The notes beneath the pieces were generated by a model that saw nothing but the letters and a program-made list of their open reading frames with translations, was not told the DNA's origin and searched no databases. From Atopobiaceae bacterium UBA7016 (GTDB lineage Bacteria > Actinomycetota > Coriobacteriia > Coriobacteriales > Atopobiaceae), in NCBI GenBank assembly GCA_002449555.1, contig DJXA01000054.1:373-6306 (forward strand): a DNA stretch of 5,934 nt, read 5' to 3'. Of the stretch, positions 1-5,151 are shown piece by piece (position 1 is the first letter of the stretch; each line of letters starts with the position of its first letter). The position numbers were made by a program, and so were the translations under genes.

Positions 1-68
1 CGGTGCCTGTCCCACTTGTATGGGTCGGCTTTTGCTCCTCATGTGGTGCGTGTTGCAAGGTAAACAGA

Positions 69-103
69 TATTTGATAAAAGTAGAACTAGTATCAAATAC
101 TAG
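69..103. promoter_or_regulatory. Two overlapping inverted repeats upstream of the DapB-like gene
   Basis: This AT-rich leader contrasts with the GC-rich surroundings. A 9-base pair of arms, TATTTGATA (69-77) and TATCAAATA (91-99), is separated by 13 bases. A second perfect pair, CTAGTAT (87-93) and ATACTAG (97-103), is separated by CAA and shares bases with the right arm of the first. The sites end 15 bases before the AAGGAGG ribosome binding site of the gene at 132. The most likely role is an operator, or mutually exclusive binding sites, at the promoter of that gene. TTGATA at 72-77 could serve as a -35 box, but no convincing -10 box is spaced from it, so the promoter itself is not fixed. 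The repeats are seen directly; the function is inferred. Confidence 0.45.
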
Positions 104-118
104 ATACAAAGCCGCAAG

Positions 119-125
119 AAGGAGG
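119..125 (+). promoter_or_regulatory. Ribosome binding site AAGGAGG of the DapB-like gene
   Basis: AAGGAGG lies 6 bases before the ATG at 132 and fixes that start. The open frame continues upstream to position 3, but the extra 43 codons run through the AT-rich leader and are not part of the protein. Confidence 0.85.
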
Positions 126-131
126 CAGATC

Positions 132-1187
132 ATGAAGGACGAGTACAAGGTCATCATCTGGGGTCTGGGCAGCGTGGGCAAGTCGGCGCTCGAGATCATC
201 AACGCGCGCAGGAGCCTCAAGCTCGTGGGCGCGTTTGACGTCAACCCCGACAAGGTGGGCAAGGACGCCGGCGAGGTGCTCGGGCTTCCCGCCGCGGGCG
301 TCATCGTGAGCGACAGCGAGGAGGACGTCCTCGCCATCGACGCCGACATCGTGCTGTACTACCCGCCCACCAAGTGGGACGCCGGCAAGCTCCCCAGCCC
401 GACGACCGTGACTGGCAACGTGGACGACATCGTCATGTTCCTCGAGCACGGCAAGAACTGCTCGTCCACCCTGCCCGTCTACTTCTCTGAGAAGAACGCG
501 CCGGAGTACTTCGCGCGCATCGACGCCGCGGGCAAGGCGCACGGCACCACCTACGTGCAGCAGGGCATCTTCCCTGGCATCTTCACGCCGTACTTCTCGT
601 CGCTCTCGTGCATGTTCAGCCGTACCATCGACACCGCCATCGTGTACGGCGGCGAGGACGACTCCGTGAACTCGGCCCCGTGGATCGCGGTCTTCGGCTA
701 TGGCAAGAAGCTCGACGAGCTCTCGCCCGAGCGCCTGTTTGCCATCCAAAACATCATCTACACCTACTACGGCCCCACGGTCATCGAGATGGCCGAGCGT
801 GCCGGCCTGGAGTGGGACGAGTATTCCTGCACGTCAGAGCCCGTGCTCTCCGACGCCGAGGTCACCACGCCGTATGCCCACGTGACGCCCGGCACCATCG
901 GCGCCCACATCTTCACGATGTGCACCAAGAAGGACGGCCGCGAGGTCACGGGCTACCACTTCGTCCACAAGGCGTCGGCGGACATCCTGCCCGAGCTCTC
1001 GCTGGACAAGTACATCGAGGTCAAGGGCGAGCCCAACATCACCATCAGCCTGGACAACATCATTCCGCACGAGGACCCGTTCCTGACGAGCGCCGCGCCG
1101 TCCGTCAACCTCATCCCGTCCATCGTGGACGCCGAGCCCGGCTACAAGAACGCGCTCGACATCCCCATGGGCTACATGCCGAGGTAA
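132..1187 (+). CDS. DapB-like NAD(P)-dependent oxidoreductase (2,4-diaminopentanoate dehydrogenase-like)
   Basis: This is a 351-residue cytoplasmic protein with an N-terminal Rossmann fold. VIIWGLGSVGK at residues 7-17 carries the GxGxxG dinucleotide loop, and VGAFDVNPDKVGKDAG follows as the second strand, where the adenosine ribose is read. The remainder resembles the dihydrodipicolinate reductase/2,4-diaminopentanoate dehydrogenase superfamily, in which an NAD(P)H-dependent enzyme acts on imine or amine substrates. It is clearly longer than true DapB (about 240-270 residues), and no lysine-pathway gene is nearby, so a role in lysine synthesis is unlikely. The substrate cannot be told from the sequence. 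The start is set by the AAGGAGG at 119-125. The gene stands alone behind the inverted repeats at 69-103 and converges with the next gene, leaving 15 bases between stop codons. Family assignment is fairly safe; substrate is unknown. Confidence 0.85.
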   Translation: MKDEYKVIIWGLGSVGKSALEIINARRSLKLVGAFDVNPDKVGKDAGEVLGLPAAGVIVSDSEEDVLAIDADIVLYYPPTKWDAGKLPSPTTVTGNVDDIVMFLEHGKNCSSTLPVYFSEKNAPEYFARIDAAGKAHGTTYVQQGIFPGIFTPYFSSLSCMFSRTIDTAIVYGGEDDSVNSAPWIAVFGYGKKLDELSPERLFAIQNIIYTYYGPTVIEMAERAGLEWDEYSCTSEPVLSDAEVTTPYAHVTPGTIGAHIFTMCTKKDGREVTGYHFVHKASADILPELSLDKYIEVKGEPNITISLDNIIPHEDPFLTSAAPSVNLIPSIVDAEPGYKNALDIPMGYMPR

Positions 1188-1202
1188 TGCCGGCGCGCCG
1201 CG

Positions 1203-1664
1203 TCAGCCCTGCAGGTGGCTGGCGAGGATGCGCGCCGCGCACGCACAGAGCTCGGGGCACGGACGCTTGCGGTAGTAGGCGTCCGTGCGTCGCTCGGGCG
1301 TGGGGTCGCTGGGCCCGGCGGCCAGCCCCAGCAGCTCGCGGCAGATGATGGAGCCGTTTTCTTCGCGAAACTCCGCGGCAAGCTCCTGCACTTGCCCGTA
1401 CAGATCCTTCTTGGCCTCGAAGGCCTTGGGCTCGCTGTAGCCCGCGACGAGGCCGAGGACGAGCAGCATGCCCGAGACCGTGCCGCACGTCTCGCGCAGG
1501 CGGCCCATGCCACCCCCAAACGGCGACGCCATCCGCGTGGCCGTCTCTGGGTCGATGCCCTGGCTCTCCAGCACGTCGGTGAACGCGCGGACCACCGACT
1601 GCGCGCAGTTGTATCCCTTCAGGAAGTTTTGCCTCGCGAGCTCTCCTCGCTCGTTGGGGTTCAT
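1203..1664 (-). CDS. C_GCAxxG_C_C family putative redox-active protein
   Basis: This 153-residue protein has the cysteine pattern of the C_GCAxxG_C_C family (putative redox or metal-binding proteins of anaerobes, biochemical role unproven). Visible landmarks are GYNCAQSV (Cys20), the glycine-rich GGGMGRLRETCGTVSG (residues 50-65, Cys60), ICRELLG (Cys108), and a C-terminal cluster CPELCAC (Cys136, 140, 142). The cysteines are spaced as expected for a thiol-redox or metal site. No signal peptide is present, so it acts in the cytoplasm. An open frame extends 20 codons further upstream, but GAAAGGAG (1670-1677) lies 5 bases before the ATG at 1664, which is therefore the start. Arms GCGGCCT and AGGCCGC (1678-1684, 1701-1707) could form a hairpin in the leader just before the ribosome binding site. 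No convincing promoter was found upstream. Confidence 0.85.
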   Translation of the reverse strand: MNPNERGELARQNFLKGYNCAQSVVRAFTDVLESQGIDPETATRMASPFGGGMGRLRETCGTVSGMLLVLGLVAGYSEPKAFEAKKDLYGQVQELAAEFREENGSIICRELLGLAAGPSDPTPERRTDAYYRKRPCPELCACAARILASHLQG

Positions 1665-1900
1665 GCGCGCTCCTTTCGCGGCCTGCCCGCGCACGACGTG
1701 AGGCCGCCCGGGCTCGCTTGCCATGCAGCCAGCTTAGCGCATGTCGTTGCCCCTCACGCTCGCGGGGGCCTTCTCCGCCTCGCCGGACCGGCCCGACCAA
1801 TACGCGATCGCCCCGTACCGGCCCGGCTTCGAGAACGGCACAGGGGCGGTTCTTTGTGCTGCGAAAGCCGAGCTTTCTGGGGATTCAAATGCGACCCTTA

Positions 1901-1930
1901 TTGTGCGAGAATGCAAGAGTTAGCTTTATA
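1901..1930 (+). promoter_or_regulatory. Candidate promoter of the methyltransferase gene
   Basis: TTGTGC (1901-1906) and TTTATA (1925-1930) are separated by 18 bases, in an AT-rich stretch that ends in TATATAAC. The predicted start of transcription is near 1937. This would give a leader of about 42 bases before the ATG at 1979. A preceding GAAAGC/GCTTTC inverted repeat (1863-1868, 1872-1877) could be a binding site or a small hairpin. Confidence 0.45.
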
Positions 1931-1978
1931 TAACTTATGGGGAGCATTCAGAGCGGCCCAGAGGGAGCGGAAAGACCC

Positions 1979-2638
1979 ATGAAGAGCGATGCCGAATACA
2001 AGGCGCTGTCCGTCAAGGAGTTCACGAAGGCGGCCGAGGTCTATGACAGCGGCCATGCCGGAATCTACGAGATGTGCAAGGACGACTATCCGCCCATCCT
2101 CGACGAGCTGGCCAAGGACGGCTTTGAGCGTCTCCTTGACGTGGGCTGTGGGACGGGGCCGATGGTCGAGCTGCTTGCGTCGGAGTTTCCGGACAGGAGC
2201 TACACGGGGCTTGACCTGACGCCCCGGATGATCGAGGTCGCGAACGCGAAGGGCATCGGGAACGCGCGCTTCGTCGTGGGCGACGCCGAGGACCTGCCGT
2301 TTGACGACGGGAGCTTCGACACGGTCATCTGCGCGAACAGCTTCCACCACTACCCGAACCCGCAGGCGTTCTTCGACGGGGCGGCGCGCGTGCTGTGCCC
2401 TGGCGGCAAGCTGGTCCTGCGCGACTACACGGCCCCGGCGCCCGTCCTGTGGCTCATGAACCACACGGAGATGCCGCTGGCGAACCTCGTGGGCCACGGC
2501 GACGTGCGCGCCTACACGCTCGACGAGGTCCGCGCGTTCTGCGAGGCGTCGGGGCTCGTGCCGGTCAAGCTGGAGGCCCAGAAGAAGTTCCGCCTGCACC
2601 TAGTGGCGCGCAAGCCGGCCGGCGGCGCGGCTACTTGA
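1979..2638 (+). CDS. Class I SAM-dependent methyltransferase
   Basis: This 219-residue cytoplasmic protein has the ordered motifs of Rossmann-fold methyltransferases of the Methyltransf_11/UbiE type. Motif I is LLDVGCGTG (residues 52-60), which holds S-adenosylmethionine. The acidic residue after strand 2 is in GLDLTPRM (Asp79). GDAEDLPF (101-108) contacts the adenine. DTVICANSFHHY (114-125) is motif IV-like, and RVLCPGGKLVLRDY follows as the usual strand 5 region. The acceptor is not evident; the fold is shared by quinone, lipid and small-molecule methyltransferases. The ATG at 1979 is preferred because GGGAG (1963-1967) precedes it by 11 bases. An in-frame ATG at 1937 has no ribosome binding site, although it coincides with the predicted transcription start. 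The last 8 bases overlap the 3' end of the convergent lipoprotein gene. Confidence 0.88.
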   Translation: MKSDAEYKALSVKEFTKAAEVYDSGHAGIYEMCKDDYPPILDELAKDGFERLLDVGCGTGPMVELLASEFPDRSYTGLDLTPRMIEVANAKGIGNARFVVGDAEDLPFDDGSFDTVICANSFHHYPNPQAFFDGAARVLCPGGKLVLRDYTAPAPVLWLMNHTEMPLANLVGHGDVRAYTLDEVRAFCEASGLVPVKLEAQKKFRLHLVARKPAGGAAT

Positions 2639-3323
2639 TGTGCAGCGACTGGGCCATGAGCATCTCGTCGTCAAACAGGACCCCGTCGGCGGAGCCGTCC
2701 GTGCCATAGATCTCGACGTAATGGCCGTTCACGACGCCGGCAAGCTGCAGGAAGTGGTACTCGGTGCCATCGAGGCCGGTGTTGAGCGAGCTATAGCCCG
2801 TGAACTCGGCCCCGCTGATGGTGAGCGGACCGAGTGCCTGGATGTCCCTCATGTTGTCGCTCTCCGGCGGCAGGTCGTAGGTGGCCCACTCGTAGGTCTC
2901 CTCGTCGTAGACGTTCACGTTGAGGAGGCGACGCCCGAGGGACTCGTCCTCGTGCTGGAGGGTGAAGCTGTACCCTGATTCCCCCTCGCTCTCGAAGCGC
3001 TCGACCTCGTCGACCATGACGTAGACGTCCCAGCCATCGGCGATGCCGATGGTGAGAAGGTCGTTCTCGTGGAGGGTCAGGCCCTCGGCGAGCGCGGGCT
3101 CGGTGGCCTCGGGCTCGGCGTCGGCGTCGGCAACGGTATCCTCTGCCTCGCCGTCGGCAGCGGCCTCGTCCTCGGGGGTGCCTTCGGCCTCGGCCGCAGC
3201 CTCCTCCTGCGGCGCTGGGTCCTCGGCCGGAGCGGAAGCTCCTCCGCCGCAGCCTGCCAGAGAGAGGGCCATCGCCAGGCTCAGGAGGCCGGTGCCTATG
3301 AGTGAGCGGGACTGCATGTGCAT
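2631..3323 (-). CDS. Secreted lipoprotein with acidic linker, unknown function
   Basis: This 230-residue protein starts with a lipoprotein signal peptide: MHMQSRS, a hydrophobic stretch, and the lipobox LAGC with Cys25 as the lipid-modified residue. Residues 26 to about 80 are a low-complexity linker rich in Ala, Glu, Asp, Pro and Gly with no basic residues, probably an extended spacer through the cell wall. The rest (about 83-230) alternates hydrophobic and polar residues with many aromatic residues, like a small beta-rich globular domain; I do not recognise the family. The start at 3323 is supported by GGAAGGAG (3329-3336) 5 bases upstream. A frame open to 3365 is less likely, and the ATG at 3317 has poorer spacing. 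The protein is likely anchored on the outer face of the membrane. It could be a solute-binding or stress-related lipoprotein; nothing decides this. Confidence 0.85.
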   Translation of the reverse strand: MHMQSRSLIGTGLLSLAMALSLAGCGGGASAPAEDPAPQEEAAAEAEGTPEDEAAADGEAEDTVADADAEPEATEPALAEGLTLHENDLLTIGIADGWDVYVMVDEVERFESEGESGYSFTLQHEDESLGRRLLNVNVYDEETYEWATYDLPPESDNMRDIQALGPLTISGAEFTGYSSLNTGLDGTEYHFLQLAGVVNGHYVEIYGTDGSADGVLFDDEMLMAQSLHIK

Positions 3324-3417
3324 GGGGGCTCCTTCCACGTAAGCGATCACGGTTTCGCGCTGCATAGAAGGTACACCCCCGGTGGGCGTGACGGTGGCAA
3401 ATAATGTCCGGTCTGGT

Positions 3418-3426
3418 TGCTAATAT
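3418..3426 (+). promoter_or_regulatory. Candidate extended -10 element before the small membrane protein gene
   Basis: TGCTAATAT matches the extended -10 form (TGn followed by TAATAT at 3421-3426). No good -35 box lies at 16-18 bases; TGGCAA at 3395-3400 is 20 bases away. Transcription would start at about 3433, directly at the AAAGGAGG ribosome binding site. Confidence 0.4.
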
Positions 3427-3448
3427 CGCGCGAAAGGAGGTGCAAGCG

Positions 3449-3616
3449 ATGGTCTACTGGGTGTCATACGTTATCGTTGTCATGCTTCTGTTCATGCAGA
3501 CCGATGACTTGCTCTTTTCGTCTGTCGTGAGTCTCTACGTGCTCTTTTTCTTCTGGCCGGTGGTCTTCCTGCTCGATCTGCTTGTGGCATTCATCAAGGC
3601 GATCGTCAAGAAGTAA
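3449..3616 (+). CDS. Small two-segment membrane protein, 55 residues, unknown
   Basis: The predicted product is very hydrophobic. A first segment spans about residues 3-16 (YWVSYVIVVMLLFM). A short polar turn QTDD follows, then a long second segment of about 26-49 rich in Phe, Leu and Val. The end is basic (IKAIVKK), which would favour a cytoplasmic C terminus. The ATG at 3449 is chosen because AAAGGAGG (3433-3440) lies 8 bases upstream; the frame is open 15 codons further up, but without a ribosome binding site. Its TAA stop overlaps the ribosome binding site of the broken DUF5131 gene, so the two probably share a transcript. No family is recognised. The strong ribosome binding site and the clean two-helix layout support a real gene. 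Confidence 0.65.
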   Translation: MVYWVSYVIVVMLLFMQTDDLLFSSVVSLYVLFFFWPVVFLLDLLVAFIKAIVKK

Positions 3617-3628
3617 GGTGAGCGTCCC

Positions 3629-4020
3629 GTGCATGACATCTGGAACCCTTGGCACGGCTGCAGGAGGTGCTATGCGACGGGGAGAACTACGGCGTGGCGC
3701 GCCCGTGCCATTTTGAGTGGGTGAAGGCTCTGCGCGACGAATGCGCTGAGTTCGACGTCACGTTTGTCTTCTGCGGCACCGGGCGCGTGTTCGTGAAGGA
3801 CGGGCGCACCTACCATCTTGAGGGGCATCTGCAGAGCGAGCAGGCACGCAAGTCGGGCATGAGCTACGAGGGCAGGGCCATCGACTGGAAGCTGACGGAT
3901 GGGCGGGGGATGCCCGTTCCCGAGGACCAGCTGTACCGTCCCACGTTTCGCGAGCGTTGCCAGACGTGCGGTATGCAGCTTATCTGCAACGGTTGCAGCG
4001 CGTGCGGAAGGTGCGGCTAG
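3629..4020 (+). pseudogene. DUF5131 (phage Gp37/Gp68-like) gene with large internal deletion and frameshift
   Basis: From the GTG at 3629 the sequence reads VHDIWNPWHGC, the typical N terminus of DUF5131 proteins, where a three-cysteine motif resembling a radical-SAM cluster site normally follows. After about position 3660 the family match moves to another frame. LQEVLCDGENYG, ARPCHFEWVKALR and onward to the cysteine-rich end CQTCGMQLICNGCSACGRC correspond to the last ~120 residues of the family. The middle, in my recollection about 100-150 residues including the second and third motif cysteines, is missing. The GTG frame stops at 3724 after 31 codons. The C-terminal frame is open from TTG 3649, which has no ribosome binding site of its own. 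AAGGTGAG (3615-3622) precedes the GTG by 6 bases. The product is unlikely to be functional as an enzyme. The C-terminal frame shows no internal stop, so the deletion may be recent, or the tail may still be expressed. Confidence 0.75.
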
Positions 4021-4032
4021 CGCGCGTGCGTC

Positions 4033-4049
4033 GAGCGGCTGGGCCGCTC
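4033..4049. terminator. Short GC hairpin between convergent 3' ends
   Basis: Perfect arms GAGCGGC (4033-4039) and GCCGCTC (4043-4049) enclose a TGG loop. The hairpin lies between the stop of the DUF5131 remnant (4020) and the stop of the PAP2 gene (4056), where it could end transcription from both sides. No T-run follows on either strand, so it is not a classical intrinsic terminator. Confidence 0.4.
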
Positions 4050-4055
4050 CGTTGG

Positions 4056-4667
4056 CTATGCGAAATGCTTGGGCCGGTCACCTGACGTGGCGGGGAGCAG
4101 CTTTGTCGCCACCATGTAGCCGATCAGCCCGGCGAGGATGCCAAGTATCATTCCTCCCAGCACGTCGCTGGGATAGTGGACGCAGCGGATGATTCTTGAG
4201 ATTCCCACGATGGCCGGGATGGTCAGGAGGGCCCACGCCCACTTCTTCTTGTCCTTGGCGAGGACGGCGGCAAGCGCCGTGAACGTCGCGAAATTCAAAG
4301 ACGTGTGGCCGGACGGGAAGGACAGGTCGTCCTCAAGATGCGAGCCGGCATTTGCCCAGTGGGCCTGGTAAGTCTCCCAAAATGGGGTGTCCCGCAGCGT
4401 CACGTAGGGCCGCGGCCTTGCCACGCTCGGCTTGATTAGGACGTTCACCAGAAGAAGGGCCACCAAGAAGGCAACTACCATCGCCACGCCGCATTTTCTG
4501 GTCTTCTTAGGAACGCAAAGGATCAGCGAGATGACAAAATAAATGATGAAGGCCGTCTTGTCTCCAAGATGCTGGCATATATCGGCTATTCCGATGGTCA
4601 CCGGATTCTGAAACTGCCAGAAGAAGGTATAGACCGCGGTGTCGAATCCGTAAAAAAGCTGATCCAT
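4056..4667 (-). CDS. PAP2-superfamily membrane phosphatase
   Basis: This 203-residue integral membrane protein contains all three catalytic motifs of the PAP2 acid phosphatase family. K79 with R86-P87 (KPSVARPRP) is motif 1. PSGH (118-121), with the catalytic acid/base His121, is motif 2. SRIIRCVHYPSD (157-168) is motif 3, with Arg158, the nucleophile His164 and Asp168. Hydrophobic segments lie at about 38-52, 60-78, 124-137, 143-156 and 169-190. Family members remove phosphate from lipid phosphates such as phosphatidate, phosphatidylglycerol phosphate or undecaprenyl pyrophosphate, with the active site on the outer face of the membrane; which substrate applies here cannot be read. The ATG at 4667 has TAAGGGAG (4675-4682) 7 bases upstream and a perfect TATAAT further up. 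It stands alone, converging with the DUF5131 remnant. Confidence 0.92.
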   Translation of the reverse strand: MDQLFYGFDTAVYTFFWQFQNPVTIGIADICQHLGDKTAFIIYFVISLILCVPKKTRKCGVAMVVAFLVALLLVNVLIKPSVARPRPYVTLRDTPFWETYQAHWANAGSHLEDDLSFPSGHTSLNFATFTALAAVLAKDKKKWAWALLTIPAIVGISRIIRCVHYPSDVLGGMILGILAGLIGYMVATKLLPATSGDRPKHFA

Positions 4668-4703
4668 TGCCGAACTCCCTTACACAGGCCCAAGCTCCCG
4701 ACC

Positions 4704-4709
4704 ATTATA
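4704..4709 (-). promoter_or_regulatory. Promoter -10 box of the PAP2 gene
   Basis: On the minus strand the sequence reads TATAAT, a perfect -10 box, 36 bases before the ATG. Transcription would start near 4697, giving a leader of about 30 bases. The region expected to hold the -35 box is GC-rich and has no good match, so an activator may be needed. Confidence 0.55.
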
Positions 4710-4783
4710 GTGCCCTCAAGGCCGGCCCCTGTTCTCGCTGGAGACCGCGGGGTCGAGGGCGCGTCCTGCAGGCGCGTCGGCTT

Positions 4784-4893
4784 GAGTGCGTAACTTTTGG
4801 GCGGCTCTTTGCGCTTGCCAAAGGTCGTACAACCAATCTACCTGCACAAACGTGCGCGGCATCAATCTCTGTACCAAGAGAAGTTACGCACTC
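4784..4893. repeat. 110-base segment with perfect 13-base inverted ends
   Basis: GAGTGCGTAACTT (4784-4796) is repeated exactly in inverse orientation as AAGTTACGCACTC (4881-4893). Allowing a three-base gap, the similarity extends inwards to TTGG and CCAA. The interior has a small inner stem (TTTGG at 4796-4800 with CCAAA at 4818-4822) and a GCAC/GTGC hairpin, but no gene. It could be a miniature inverted-repeat element, a long-armed RNA hairpin, or a pair of distant binding sites. No clear target-site duplication is visible at the borders. The interior motif GTACCAAG (4871-4878) recurs at 4983-4990. Confidence 0.5.
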
Positions 4894-4913
4894 GCGCCGC
4901 CCGCTTGCCCGAA

Positions 4914-4959
4914 GGCCGCGCCCGGCGCTCCGTCGCCGGCCTCCGTGCGGCGCGCGGCC
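4914..4959. other. GC-rich nested inverted repeats
   Basis: Outer arms GGCCGCGC (4914-4921) and GCGCGGCC (4952-4959) enclose an inner pair CCGGCG (4922-4927) and CGCCGG (4934-4939) with a six-base loop. As RNA this would fold strongly on either strand. It lies about 65 bases beyond the 3' end of the tRNA fragment, and no T-run follows. Part of the folding potential may simply reflect high GC content. Confidence 0.35.
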
Positions 4960-5025
4960 CCTTAGCCTTGGGGTACCCGTTTGTACCAAGTATTTTCGGT
5001 TTTGGTAATGTCCGCACCCCCTCGT

Positions 5026-5070
5026 TGGTCGCGGGGGCAGGATTTGAACCTACGACCTCCGGGCTATGAG
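5026..5070 (-). pseudogene. 3' half of a tRNA with CAT anticodon; probable attachment-site remnant
   Basis: Read on the minus strand, the sequence runs from the anticodon loop CTCATAG (5064-5070) through the 3' anticodon strand CCCGG, variable loop AGGTC, T arm GTAGG-TTCAAAT-CCTGC and acceptor strand CCCCGCG to discriminator A and an encoded CCA (5026-5028). All lengths are those of a normal tRNA. The T stem pairs, with one G-T wobble. The CCC at positions 39-41 is like initiator tRNA-Met. The 5' side is absent: the bases before the loop (TCGCC) cannot pair with CCCGG, and no D arm is found. A copy cut exactly at the anticodon loop is typical of the att site formed when a tyrosine-recombinase element integrates in a tRNA gene. 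The element would lie to the right (higher coordinates), with the intact tRNA at its far end. Confidence 0.75.
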
Positions 5071-5151
5071 GGCGAAAAGACGACCCGACAGTGCATGACA
5101 CGAATCGACAAAAGTACCTTCTACCAGCCCTTTTCGATGACACTGGTACCT

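Noticed and set aside
3..131. Upstream extension of the DapB-like reading frame by 43 residues
   Set aside because: The extension runs through AT-rich promoter-like DNA with inverted repeats, and AAGGAGG at 119-125 points to the ATG at 132.
93..749. Long minus-strand frame (218 codons) opposite the DapB-like gene
   Set aside because: Composition rich in Arg, Val, Ala, Glu and His is typical of the antisense of a GC-rich gene; no domain or ribosome binding site.
1191..1200. Palindrome CGGCGCGCCG between the convergent stops as a terminator
   Set aside because: A continuous palindrome without loop or T-run; too short for a credible terminator.
608..1348. Plus-strand frame of 246 codons overlapping two genes
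   Set aside because: Arg/His/Pro/Ala-rich shadow of the DapB-like gene, running on into the antisense of the C_GCAxxG gene.
1111..1800. Minus-strand frame of 229 codons covering the C_GCAxxG gene
   Set aside because: Out-of-frame shadow; the true product in the neighbouring frame has the family cysteine motifs and a good ribosome binding site.
1898..2599. Minus-strand frame of 233 codons opposite the methyltransferase
   Set aside because: Antisense shadow; the plus strand carries complete methyltransferase motifs.
4797..5069. Frame ending in GAGFEPTTSGL and the overlapping frame with SRGQDLNLRPPGYEG
   Set aside because: These peptides are translations of the antisense of the tRNA 3' half, a known source of false proteins.
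5026..5110. Complete tRNA gene on the minus strand
   Set aside because: The bases before the anticodon loop do not pair with the 3' stem strand and no D arm or 5' acceptor strand is present.
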